DNA of 42,992 nucleotides from Candidatus Omnitrophota bacterium (lineage in GTDB: Bacteria; Omnitrophota; Gorgyraeia; Zapsychrales; Aceulaceae): positions 227,640-270,631 of the forward strand of contig JAKQPK010000023.1 of the NCBI GenBank assembly GCA_029564765.1. The letters run 5' to 3'. The position numbers and the translations under genes are program-made. Positions within the stretch are counted from its first letter, which is position 1, and each line of letters starts with the position of its first letter. Below the pieces are notes generated by a model that did no database searches, was not told where the DNA came from, and worked only from the letters and a program-made list of their open reading frames with translations. This document shows positions 24,646-33,530 of the stretch, one piece after another.

Positions 24646-25170
24646 CTAACCATTGGCCTTAAGAGCTTCTCGTGTCTTATTCTCTAGCTGACCAAGAAGG
24701 TCCTTTTTTTCTTCAGCCTCTTTTCTTGTCGCATGGTCAACAAGTAATTTTCCATTCAGATGGTCTGTCTCATGCAGGACAACGCGCGCGTAGAATCCCT
24801 CGCACTCCAAATGGCGCGGATTATTATATTCGTCAAGATAATCAAGCCAAATCTTGCGAGGCCGTGTCACCTTGAACGCGATCCCGGGGAAGCTTAAACA
24901 TCCTTCTTCCATCGTCTCTTTACCTTCTGTCCTGGTGATCTTTGGATCAACAAAAACATGGGGAAAATCAGGAAGATCAACAACAAAGATCTGCTTATTG
25001 ATGCCTATTTGTGGCGCGGCAAGTCCAATATCCGTCTCTTTTTCGCCGATCGTAGCTAGCATGGCCTCGATCAACATGCGCTCGGCTGGACCGACCTTCT
25101 TGACGCAAGCGGATCTTTGACGCAGGCAGGGATCGCCAAAGGTCCTAATTTTTAATTTTGTTGTGATCAT
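24646..25170 (-). CDS. def: Peptide deformylase
   Basis: A 174-residue Def with all three motifs: GLAAPQIG at 49-56, EGCLSFPG around Cys91 and HETDH at 133-137 (Thr where Ile is usual). It removes formyl from new proteins. The ATG overlaps the panD end by 26 bases. fmt, the enzyme that adds the formyl group, is encoded about 5.5 kb away, not next to it as in many genomes. Confidence 0.95.
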   Translation of the reverse strand: MITTKLKIRTFGDPCLRQRSACVKKVGPAERMLIEAMLATIGEKETDIGLAAPQIGINKQIFVVDLPDFPHVFVDPKITRTEGKETMEEGCLSFPGIAFKVTRPRKIWLDYLDEYNNPRHLECEGFYARVVLHETDHLNGKLLVDHATRKEAEEKKDLLGQLENKTREALKANG

Positions 25171-25495
25171 CTAGATAAACAAGCTTTGCTTTGTATGGTT
25201 TAGTTTGGTCTTTCTCAACAAGGCCATAACTCAAAATGATCAACGTGTCCCCTACACAGCCTGAGCGTGCCGCCGGACCGTTCAAGCAAAAAACGCCTGA
25301 ACCTGCCTTGGCTTCGATCGTGTATGTTTCGATCCGAGAACCATTGTTGACGTTCAAAACTTCGACCTTTTCACCAGGCAAAATGTCTGCGGCAGCGAGA
25401 ATATCCTTATCAACGGAAATGCTGCCTTCATAATATAGTTCTGACTGGGTAACCTTCGCGTTTGCGATCTTCGACTTAAGAACTGTGATCAACAT
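25145..25495 (-). CDS. panD: Aspartate 1-decarboxylase
   Basis: A 116-residue PanD proenzyme. The self-cleavage site Gly24-Ser25 lies in YYEGSIS; the serine becomes the pyruvoyl cofactor. It makes beta-alanine for pantothenate. NGPAARSGCVGD and the C-terminal KPYKAKLVYLD match the family. It lies 18 bases after trxA and overlaps def by 26 bases. Confidence 0.95.
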   Translation of the reverse strand: MLITVLKSKIANAKVTQSELYYEGSISVDKDILAAADILPGEKVEVLNVNNGSRIETYTIEAKAGSGVFCLNGPAARSGCVGDTLIILSYGLVEKDQTKPYKAKLVYLDDHNKIKN

Positions 25496-25513
25496 AATGC
25501 TTCCTTTTCTTGC

Positions 25514-25834
25514 TCATAAATATTTTCTAAGATTCTGCAAAAGCGTCTCTTTGGCCATAGCACCGGCTGACTGCTCAACCACCTCGCCATCCTTGAACAC
25601 AAGCAGCGAGGGGATCGACATGATGCCATACTGGCCTGCTAGATCTTGAGCTTCATCAACATTCACTTTCCCCACTTTGATCTTTCCGTCTAGCTCCTTG
25701 GCGATATCATCGATCACGGGGCCCATCATGCGACAAGGCCCGCACCACTCAGCCCAAAAATCGACCAGAACAGGAACCGTTGATTGCAAAACTTCTCTCG
25801 AAAAATTCTCTCCATTCAAGTGTAGAACACCCAT
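25514..25834 (-). CDS. trxA: Thioredoxin
   Basis: A 106-residue thioredoxin with the redox motif WCGPC (C31, C34), [14 protein letters not shown], the cis-Pro loop MSIPSLLVF and standard length. It is a cytoplasmic disulfide reductase. AAGGAGG sits just before the ATG, and a near-consensus promoter (25874-25902) lies upstream. It is the first gene of a long leftward run including panD, def, lipA and mla genes. Confidence 0.97.
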   Translation of the reverse strand: MGVLHLNGENFSREVLQSTVPVLVDFWAEWCGPCRMMGPVIDDIAKELDGKIKVGKVNVDEAQDLAGQYGIMSIPSLLVFKDGEVVEQSAGAMAKETLLQNLRKYL

Positions 25835-25873
25835 AAGACCTCCTTATTTGATCTTGGACGAATCGAGGGTTGT

Positions 25874-25902
25874 ATTATACAAATATTAATTTTATATATC
25901 AA
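25874..25902 (-). promoter_or_regulatory. Sigma-70 promoter of the trxA operon
   Basis: On the minus strand TTGATA (25897-25902) and TATAAT (25874-25879) are 17 bases apart in an AT-rich setting. It lies about 40 bases before the trxA ATG, giving a leader with a strong ribosome site. It is one of the best promoter matches in the window. Confidence 0.75.
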
Positions 25903-25956
25903 TAATAATCTTAATAGCAGGACAAAAAGACGCTTAACCTATTGCTTTACAAAGTA

Positions 25957-26706
25957 TTATGCGCTTTTTCCTTGATGAGCGACCGCGTCTGCGGCTTTAC
26001 GGACACTCTCAGGATCTCCAAGATAATAATGAGACAAAGGCCTTAATTTCTGATCAAGTTCATAGACAAGAGGGATCCCTGTGGGAATGTTCAGCTTGAT
26101 GATGTCATCATCTGAAACACGATCAAGATGCTTGACCAAGGCGCGCAAGCTGTTGCCGTGGGCCACGATCAAAACACGTTGACCATTTACAAGCGCGGGA
26201 AGGATCGTCTGATGCCAATACGGTAGAAAACGACTGATCGTATCTTTCAGACTTTCTGCCAGAGGAAGGTCTGATGAGGGCAGGTCCTTGTATTTCTCTT
26301 CCTTTCCAGGATATCGCGCGTCATCGGATGTGAGCGCGGGAGGCTTGATATCATAACTGCGACGCCAGATCTGTATCTGTTCCTCGCCATATTGCGCGGC
26401 CATTTCAGCTTTATTCAGGCCTTGCAAGGATCCATAATGACGCTCGTTGAGCCTCCAAGAGCGGTAGATCGGGATCATTCCCTGGCCAAGCTCCTGCAAC
26501 ACGATATCAAGCGTGTGTGTCGCGCGCACTAGAACGGATGTAAAAGCGATATCAAAACAAAAACCTTCTTTCTTAAGCAGGCGACCAGCATCACGGGCTT
26601 CCCTGATCCCTCTTTGGGACAAGTCGACATCTGTCCATCCCGTAAAACGGTTTTCTTGATTCCAAATGCTCTCGCCATGGCGAACAAGAACTAGCTTATG
26701 TGTCAT
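25957..26706 (-). CDS. gpmA: 2,3-bisphosphoglycerate-dependent phosphoglycerate mutase
   Basis: A 249-residue histidine-phosphatase-fold mutase. The phosphoryl-accepting His10 is in [10 protein letters not shown], followed by [27 protein letters not shown] and the second His in [14 protein letters not shown] near 180. It interconverts 3- and 2-phosphoglycerate in glycolysis. It is 3 bases after the channel-like gene and in the same direction. I see no clear terminator after it. Confidence 0.95.
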   Translation of the reverse strand: MTHKLVLVRHGESIWNQENRFTGWTDVDLSQRGIREARDAGRLLKKEGFCFDIAFTSVLVRATHTLDIVLQELGQGMIPIYRSWRLNERHYGSLQGLNKAEMAAQYGEEQIQIWRRSYDIKPPALTSDDARYPGKEEKYKDLPSSDLPLAESLKDTISRFLPYWHQTILPALVNGQRVLIVAHGNSLRALVKHLDRVSDDDIIKLNIPTGIPLVYELDQKLRPLSHYYLGDPESVRKAADAVAHQGKSA

Positions 26707-26709
26707 ATT

Positions 26710-27369
26710 TTACCTACGAGCTTCGTAACTATACGAAAGGATGGCCAAGCGGGCAATAAAAAAGAAAAGGAATACCTGCCCTGTCAAGGCCTCAAGGCCG
26801 ACAAGATGATATGCCACAGGATGACAAGCGGCAAATGTGCCCTGTCCAGTAAGAAAACTTAAAGCAAAGAAACTAAAATAAAAGAAAGAAACATTATGAA
26901 CAGACACACCCGAAAAGATCGAAGGATTTAACGCGCTAATGAAAGTGTAAATCTCCATCCAAAAGAAGCCAAGTAAAAGATAACCGCAAATGCCGCTCTT
27001 TAACAAGCTTTTAGGATTATGTTCGGTACTGGCAAGATTCCTTACAAGAAGCCAGACGCAGGCCCCCAGGCAAACAGTATAGATCCCATGTGAAGAAAAA
27101 ATAAGAAAGAATTCCAAGAGAGGGTGAAATGTGATCAAAAGCAACAGATCAAAACATAGCGCTAAGATAGATAAAATAATAAGAAACCATTTATATTTTG
27201 ACGATGCAGGAAGGATCCTGGAACTCAGAAAAAGAACGAGGGTGAGAACGAAGGCCGTTAAATGGAACGGGAGTGGCCGGACCTCAGCAAAAGGCATCAA
27301 AAAGAAAACTAGGGCAAAGCCTAAAAGGGTAAATGTAAGTCTTCTTTGTTCGATCTTCTGGCTTTCCAT
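26710..27369 (-). CDS. Multi-pass membrane protein with channel-like C-terminus
   Basis: A 219-residue protein with about six hydrophobic segments. The C-terminal 60 residues resemble a two-pore potassium-channel (Ion_trans_2) domain: FYFSFFALSFLTGQG, then PVAYHLVGLEALTGQVFL and IARLA, which match the pore helix and final helix of that family. The selectivity filter usual as TVGYGD or TLGYGD is replaced by FLTGQGTF, so it may not conduct potassium. It starts an operon with gpmA. The family assignment rests on pattern resemblance only. Confidence 0.7.
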   Translation of the reverse strand: MESQKIEQRRLTFTLLGFALVFFLMPFAEVRPLPFHLTAFVLTLVLFLSSRILPASSKYKWFLIILSILALCFDLLLLITFHPLLEFFLIFSSHGIYTVCLGACVWLLVRNLASTEHNPKSLLKSGICGYLLLGFFWMEIYTFISALNPSIFSGVSVHNVSFFYFSFFALSFLTGQGTFAACHPVAYHLVGLEALTGQVFLFFFIARLAILSYSYEARR

Positions 27370-27372
27370 ATT

Positions 27373-27400
27373 GTTTTATTGTACTCAAAAAACTTGACAA
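27373..27400 (-). promoter_or_regulatory. Possible promoter for the channel-like/gpmA unit
   Basis: On the minus strand TTGTCA (27395-27400) and TAAAAC (27373-27378) are 16 bases apart. The -10 is weak. It follows the gapA terminator, so some promoter here is expected. The start site would leave almost no leader before the ATG at 27369. Confidence 0.35.
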
Positions 27401-27424
27401 GATAAAGCATGTTTTATGGAAAAG

Positions 27425-27457
27425 AAAGCGCCCCGCAGAAATCCTGCGGGGCGCTTT
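27425..27457 (-). terminator. Intrinsic terminator of gapA
   Basis: Arms 27425-27438 and 27444-27457 pair perfectly over 14 bp with a 5-base loop; the stem holds GCGCCCCGCAG. On the minus strand it is followed by CTTTTCC, a short U-run. It lies 23 bases after the gapA stop. The only plausible read-in is from gapA, as no plus-strand gene is near. Confidence 0.9.
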
Positions 27458-27480
27458 TCTAAAAACACATCATGTCAAAA

Positions 27481-28521
<1,041 letters not shown>

Positions 28522-28533
28522 TTAAGAAAATCT

Positions 28534-28561
28534 ATTATAGTCATTCCTTAAGTTTAGTCAA
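28534..28561 (-). promoter_or_regulatory. Sigma-70 promoter of gapA
   Basis: On the minus strand TTGACT (28556-28561) and TATAAT (28534-28539) are 16 bases apart. It leaves a leader of about 45 bases with a strong AAGGAGG site before the gapA ATG. Confidence 0.8.
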
Positions 28562-28606
28562 GCGCTTATCGATCTTAAAACAAGGGATTGGCTGAACGCG
28601 GGAATG

Positions 28607-29605
28607 TTATGCGGCCTGCCGTAAATATTTGGCAGCGTCGGCTGGATCCGTCAAAACAACATAAAACCCCGTCCCCCACTCGAATCCGGCCATATTCGTG
28701 AGCTTTGGGATAATTTCAATATGCCAGTGATAGCTATGATGATGCTTGTATTTTGTCGGCGCCGTGTTAATAAAGAAATTATATGACGGGTTGCCCAAAC
28801 AAATCCTGTTACGCCGTAGGATATCTTTTAACATGCACCCTAAATTATATCGCTGTCCATCGTTCATTTCAGCGAAATTCGCCTGATGGAATTTTGGCAT
28901 GATCCATGATTCAAACGAAAAACGAGAAACAAAGGACGCAAAGCACAAGAAATCATCATTTTCAGCGATCACACGCGTGCCGTCCTTCTTCTCTTGGGCT
29001 ATCATATCGCAATAGATGCAACGTTTATTATGTTCAAAATAATTTTGCGAACCTTCTAAAGATTCGGCGACATATTTAGGCACCATAGGAAGAGCGATGA
29101 CCTGGCTATGGGCATGTTCAAGGCTCGCGCCAGCGGCCGAGCCATAATTCTTAAAAATAAGGATATATTCAAAACGCTTGTCCCGCGCTAGATCCCCGGC
29201 ACGGCTACAGTACTTATTAACGACCTGAAGCATCTCCTGCTCATTAAGGTCCGGGCAATCCTTAGTATGGCTAGGCGTCTCGACAATGATCTCATGGGCG
29301 CCAATACCATTACACATATCGAACAAGCCAATCGCGCGTCTTTCGATATCGCCATGAATATCCAGCGCTGGAAAACGATTAGGGACAACACGCACGCTCC
29401 AACCCGGCGCGTTCGGATAACTACCATCAAACCGTACCGCTTCTATCTCCGGAGGTGTTCGGCTTTCTCTGCCAGGACAAAACGGACATACCCCTTCCTG
29501 ATGAAGCTCTCGTGTTTCTTTTTCATAATCCTGAGGCTTGAGCGAATTAAGGGTGTTCACGATAACCCAACGCCCAACGACAGGATCTCGCCGTAGTTCT
29601 CCCAT
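28607..29605 (-). CDS. GalT-like hexose-1-phosphate nucleotidylyltransferase (copy 1)
   Basis: A 332-residue HIT-superfamily protein with the GalT pattern: RRDPVVGRWVIV start, CPFC near residue 40, a catalytic HAHSQ near 164, CIYC near 197 and YHWHIEIIPKL near 293. In E. coli GalT the motif is HPHGQ; here HAHSQ keeps the nucleophilic His. It transfers UMP or a related nucleotide between hexose-1-phosphates; donor and sugar cannot be fixed from sequence. The ATG shares one base with the stop of the paralogue before it. Confidence 0.86.
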   Translation of the reverse strand: MGELRRDPVVGRWVIVNTLNSLKPQDYEKETRELHQEGVCPFCPGRESRTPPEIEAVRFDGSYPNAPGWSVRVVPNRFPALDIHGDIERRAIGLFDMCNGIGAHEIIVETPSHTKDCPDLNEQEMLQVVNKYCSRAGDLARDKRFEYILIFKNYGSAAGASLEHAHSQVIALPMVPKYVAESLEGSQNYFEHNKRCIYCDMIAQEKKDGTRVIAENDDFLCFASFVSRFSFESWIMPKFHQANFAEMNDGQRYNLGCMLKDILRRNRICLGNPSYNFFINTAPTKYKHHHSYHWHIEIIPKLTNMAGFEWGTGFYVVLTDPADAAKYLRQAA

Positions 29606-30645
29606 TAGATCTCAACCTCTCGCAAATATCCAGCGGCATCCTCCGGTGGGATAGGACAAATATAAAACCCTGTTCCTTTTTCAAACCCTGCCGTATGCGT
29701 TAACCGCGGAATGACCTCAATATGCCAATGATAATCCTTTTCGATAGTATCAAACTCGCAGCCTTCTCCTTTTTTACGCGAAAAAGGCCCTGTGTGGATC
29801 ACAAAATGATACGCGGGATCGTTGACGCCTTCTTTCAACCGCGCCAATACTTCCTTAAGGGTTTGCGCCAAGGAAGCTTCTTGGCCTTTCACCCCTTTCC
29901 AGAAATAAGCATGATGCTGCTTGGGCAGGATCCACATTTCAAAAGGAAAACGCGACGCGAATGGAACAAGCGCTATGAAATCATCATTTTCCGTCACAAT
30001 GCGCCGTCGATCGCTGCATTCCTGCTTGATCAGGTCACAAAAAATGCATCGCTCATGGTAATCATAATATTTGCGAGCACCTTTTAATTCCTCGCGGACG
30101 CGCATCGGAATAACAGGAGTAGCGATCAGCTGAGAGTGCGTGTGCGGGATATTCTGATTATCACGGGACCAATTATAATTCTTGTGCGCTAGGACATAAC
30201 GCAAGCTTGTGTCCTTTTCTAATGTCTCGATACGGTCAACATAAGCGTCAATAACATGCTTGATCTGCTTTGCATCCAGATCAGCCATGTTAGCGACGTG
30301 ATCGGGCGATTCTACAACGATCTCGTGGACCCCATGGGCATCCAACACTTCGTAGAGTCCCTGCATTTTAGGCTTAAGGCTGACATCTTCTTTGAAGATC
30401 GGAGCCTTATCTTCGATCACGCGCACACTCCAGCCAGGCATATTGACCTTGGATCCGCTCTTGCGAACAGCGAAGACTTCTCGAGGGGTTTGCATCTCGT
30501 TGCCTTCACAGAATTGGCATTTTTTTAGAGATTGAGGGTCGAGGCTACTTTTGTCCGAAGCGATGAACGTTCCAGGTCTACGCGCCCTACCGGTAGCGAT
30601 AATGACCCAGCGTCCAATAATGGGGTCTTTGCGAAGTTCTTGCAT
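29605..30645 (-). CDS. GalT-like hexose-1-phosphate nucleotidylyltransferase (copy 2)
   Basis: A 346-residue paralogue of the next gene. It has RKDPIIGRWVIIATGRA, CQFC near 43, the catalytic segment IPHTHSQ near 168, CIFC near 203 and YHWHIEVIPRL near 306. An extra loop follows HTGPFSRKKGEG. Both copies keep the Cys pairs and the active His, so both are probably active on different substrates. AAAGGA lies 6 bases before the ATG and an extended -10 promoter is upstream. Confidence 0.86.
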   Translation of the reverse strand: MQELRKDPIIGRWVIIATGRARRPGTFIASDKSSLDPQSLKKCQFCEGNEMQTPREVFAVRKSGSKVNMPGWSVRVIEDKAPIFKEDVSLKPKMQGLYEVLDAHGVHEIVVESPDHVANMADLDAKQIKHVIDAYVDRIETLEKDTSLRYVLAHKNYNWSRDNQNIPHTHSQLIATPVIPMRVREELKGARKYYDYHERCIFCDLIKQECSDRRRIVTENDDFIALVPFASRFPFEMWILPKQHHAYFWKGVKGQEASLAQTLKEVLARLKEGVNDPAYHFVIHTGPFSRKKGEGCEFDTIEKDYHWHIEVIPRLTHTAGFEKGTGFYICPIPPEDAAGYLREVEI

Positions 30646-30668
30646 AATATCCTTTATAACGTGAGGTG

Positions 30669-30677
30669 ATTATAACA
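30669..30677 (-). promoter_or_regulatory. Extended -10 promoter of the galT pair
   Basis: The minus strand reads TGTTATAAT (30669-30677), a perfect TATAAT with TGn extension. No good -35 is visible. It lies about 25 bases before the first galT-like ATG. Confidence 0.55.
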
Positions 30678-30725
30678 TAAAGGCAAGCGTGACGAAAATT
30701 GTTTCTTGAAAGTTTTGCTTACTGC

Positions 30726-31661
30726 TCAAGAAAATCGGAACCCGACGGACAACTTATGCCCTGCGACAAAACTTTTCGCGTCCATCGAGCGGGACGACTC
30801 CAAATGGACCTTTTTGACAAGCAAGGCGCCACGGCCTGCGCGCACGACAAATCCGTCCTTTAAAACAGCCAATACCTCTCCGGGAACACCTTGCGGATAT
30901 TCTGGAGCGATGATCTTTGTCTGCAGGATCTTTAACGCTTTATCTTCAAAATAGGTATACGCACCCGGCCACGGAATAAGCCCGCGCACAAGATCATGGA
31001 TCGCTATAGCATCCTTTTTCCAGTCGATCCTGCCGATCTCCTTGGAAAGCTTAGGCGCCAGGCTGACGCGCAGGCTGTTTTGCTTCATCAGGCAAAATTC
31101 ACCCTGTTCGATATCCCGCAAAACATCCAGCAAAAAACGCGGGCCTGCGCTCTTCATCTTTTCCTTTAAAATCACAGCGTCATCCATTATGTCAATAGCG
31201 ATGGGTTGCTGCGCGACGATATCCCCCTCGTCCAGCTTGGGACTTATCTTGATCACGGATAACCCTGTTTCGACCTCCCCGTTGATCAAGGCCCAATTAA
31301 TAGGCGCGGCTCCTCGATATTTAGGCAACAAAGAGGCATGAAGATTAACAGCGAAGATCCGAGGGAGCGCGAGGACTTCTGCCGTTAAGATACGGCCATA
31401 AGCGATCACAACGAACAGATCCGCCCCCAATAAACGTAACTTTGTTATAAAATCCTGATCCGCCAAGTCTAACGGCTGTAATACAGCGATATTATTTTTT
31501 ATCGCAAAATCTTTAACAGCTGTTGAGGTGATCTGCAGTTCCCGGCCCTTAGGACGGTCCGGTTGTGTGACGCACGCCAGAACGCTATGGCCAGCACAGC
31601 GCACAATCGCTTCCAAGCATTCTTTTGCCAGATCATCACTTCCAAAAAAAACGATCCTCAT
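30726..31661 (-). CDS. fmt: Methionyl-tRNA formyltransferase
   Basis: A 311-residue Fmt. It has the N-terminal VFFGSDDLA, VVIAYGRIL, the catalytic-loop segment NLHASLLPKYRGAAPINWAL near 105, and a C-terminal domain with WPGAYTYF. It formylates initiator Met-tRNA. It is 3 bases after priA and is the last gene of the long upstream run. Confidence 0.96.
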   Translation of the reverse strand: MRIVFFGSDDLAKECLEAIVRCAGHSVLACVTQPDRPKGRELQITSTAVKDFAIKNNIAVLQPLDLADQDFITKLRLLGADLFVVIAYGRILTAEVLALPRIFAVNLHASLLPKYRGAAPINWALINGEVETGLSVIKISPKLDEGDIVAQQPIAIDIMDDAVILKEKMKSAGPRFLLDVLRDIEQGEFCLMKQNSLRVSLAPKLSKEIGRIDWKKDAIAIHDLVRGLIPWPGAYTYFEDKALKILQTKIIAPEYPQGVPGEVLAVLKDGFVVRAGRGALLVKKVHLESSRSMDAKSFVAGHKLSVGFRFS

Positions 31662-31664
31662 GGA

Positions 31665-33509
31665 TCAGGGCTCCATATTGACCACGGTTGTCGTTGGGCC
31701 TGCTTTTTTAACATGTTTGAGCGTTGTCCGGATAAAACGCATCAAATGGCTCCGTGAACGGCTCTTGGCTACTATAGCAAACCGATACTGATCGCGCAAT
31801 CGCGCTAACGATAAAACTTGCGGCTCGGCAAAGCTGAACCTCTTTCCGCTCTTTTTCATGAACTCCTCATAAAGGCGCTGCGATCGTTGAAAAGCCGCCT
31901 GACTGTTCATCGAGCGCGTAACGATCTGCGCTAAATGAACGAAAGGAGGAAATTGTAGTTCGCGCCGCAACGCAAGCTCTTGCTTATAAAAATCCTTTAT
32001 CTTGTTCTTTAAGAATGTTTTCAAGCAGTCATTATCTTTTAAACGCGCTTGAACATAAAGTGTATCTTGTGTCATCGCTTCGAGATCTGTCAGCAAGGCA
32101 AATGTTTTTTCCGCGGCCTGAAAATCAAGACGGTTGAGCTCAGAATCAACATCCATAACACATGAGATCTGGAACGTCCTTGCGTAAAGCCGTGTAAAGA
32201 TCTGTGTGGCAATAATGATATCACAATGCTCAGACGGCTTATCCGTGTCGTTCGAATAACATTGAACCTTGGCTGACGGAAAAAGTCTCGAAACTTCACT
32301 TTCCAGCTTTTCGATCCCCATCCCGCTAAAATTCACATACGCCCCCTGGCACTGAGGACATGCGGATGGACGATCAGCCTTATATTGACAATGACGGCAG
32401 ACGATCTTTTGCTCTTGATACAAAAAAGTCAAAGGGACATCGCAGCGTGGACACTTCAAGACGTGCTGGCATTTCGCGCAGGAACCAAAACTGCCAAATC
32501 CTTTTTTATTCATTACCAAAAGGACTTTCCCTTTCTGAGCCAATGTTCTCTCGATAGCGCATTGCAAAGGAATTGAAATGGCCTGATTCTTGCGGTATTT
32601 ATAATTGGACAGATCGATCAGTTGCTTGGTCGGTGCGTGCGCCCTAGATCGTACCTGCGTGACGGCTATCTTTTCCTTCTGGACCATATGCTGAAGTTGC
32701 ACGCTCACAAAGCGATTAATGAAGATCAAAGAAATATTCTCAGATCTCGCACGCAGCAACACTGCCTGACGGGCATGATAAAAAGGTGTTTGATCCTGCT
32801 TGTACGAAAAATTGTTCTCCTCCAGCATGATGATCAATCCTAATCGTTGAGCCGGCGCAAAGATCGCAGATCGGCTCCCGAGGACAAAGCAACATTTTCC
32901 TTCCTGGATAGCGATCCAGTCCCTTTCCTGGTCTTTGCTGCTTGCCTCCTTATCAAAGATCGCCAAAGGCCGCGCGAATCTTTTTTGGACCTGCTGCGCG
33001 AGGTCAGGAATATGATCGTTTTCCGGCACAATGATCATGACCTGCTGATTCTTTTCGATCGCTGCCGCAATAGGCTCTGAGACGGCCGGCCAAAAACTAC
33101 AAAGCGATTCATCGCGGATGACCATTGTGCGCGCCAGCGTATCGTTGCGCTGTGAGGTGCCGATAGAAAAATCGATCCCTTTTTTACGCTTTTTGAAATT
33201 AGAAGGCAAGAATGTGGCGATCGCTTCGCCCAGCGAGCAATAATACTCCTGAGAAAAATCTTTGGCATATTGAAGCATCGTCATGGAGACGACAGGGTTC
33301 TGATCCAAAACTTTTAGGATAGACTTGAGCTGAGGGAATGCACTCTCGTCCTTGAGCGCGACAACATAGCCGATCAATGTCTTAACATGGAAAGGCGCCA
33401 AGACCCTGTGGCCGACCTGGATCGAAGGCTGAAGCATCTGTGGGATATCATAATCAAAAGGCCCTTCCACGGGAAGATCAAAAACAACTTGAGCAACGGA
33501 ATTTTTCAT
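31665..33509 (-). CDS. priA: PriA-like primosomal protein with degenerate helicase motifs
   Basis: A protein of about 614 residues homologous to PriA but shorter than the usual 730 or so. It keeps the N-terminal 3'-binding domain (VFDLPVEGPFDY), IVPEN and the zinc-binding region with four CxxC pairs (CAKC, CPRC, CRHC, CPQC, about 344-389). The ATPase is lost: the GVTGSGKTE Walker A is replaced by RDESLCSFW with no Lys; DEEH is LEENN; GSATPS is FINRF; and VAGRAGR is LEAMTQD. The reading frame is intact, so it is not a simple pseudogene. It may act only as a DNA-binding loader. The ATG at 33509 is chosen over a TTG six codons upstream. It follows the GT28-type gene and precedes fmt. Confidence 0.85.
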   Translation of the reverse strand: MKNSVAQVVFDLPVEGPFDYDIPQMLQPSIQVGHRVLAPFHVKTLIGYVVALKDESAFPQLKSILKVLDQNPVVSMTMLQYAKDFSQEYYCSLGEAIATFLPSNFKKRKKGIDFSIGTSQRNDTLARTMVIRDESLCSFWPAVSEPIAAAIEKNQQVMIIVPENDHIPDLAQQVQKRFARPLAIFDKEASSKDQERDWIAIQEGKCCFVLGSRSAIFAPAQRLGLIIMLEENNFSYKQDQTPFYHARQAVLLRARSENISLIFINRFVSVQLQHMVQKEKIAVTQVRSRAHAPTKQLIDLSNYKYRKNQAISIPLQCAIERTLAQKGKVLLVMNKKGFGSFGSCAKCQHVLKCPRCDVPLTFLYQEQKIVCRHCQYKADRPSACPQCQGAYVNFSGMGIEKLESEVSRLFPSAKVQCYSNDTDKPSEHCDIIIATQIFTRLYARTFQISCVMDVDSELNRLDFQAAEKTFALLTDLEAMTQDTLYVQARLKDNDCLKTFLKNKIKDFYKQELALRRELQFPPFVHLAQIVTRSMNSQAAFQRSQRLYEEFMKKSGKRFSFAEPQVLSLARLRDQYRFAIVAKSRSRSHLMRFIRTTLKHVKKAGPTTTVVNMEP

Positions 33510-33530
33510 GAATGTTGAGAATACCAAGGG

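Noticed and set aside
27394-27420. TTGACA on the plus strand after the gapA terminator
   Set aside because: No fitting -10 at 16-18 bases and no plus-strand gene follows.
31665-33509. PriA as a frameshifted pseudogene
   Set aside because: The frame is continuous, the zinc cysteines are intact, and motif changes are substitutions aligned without frame breaks.
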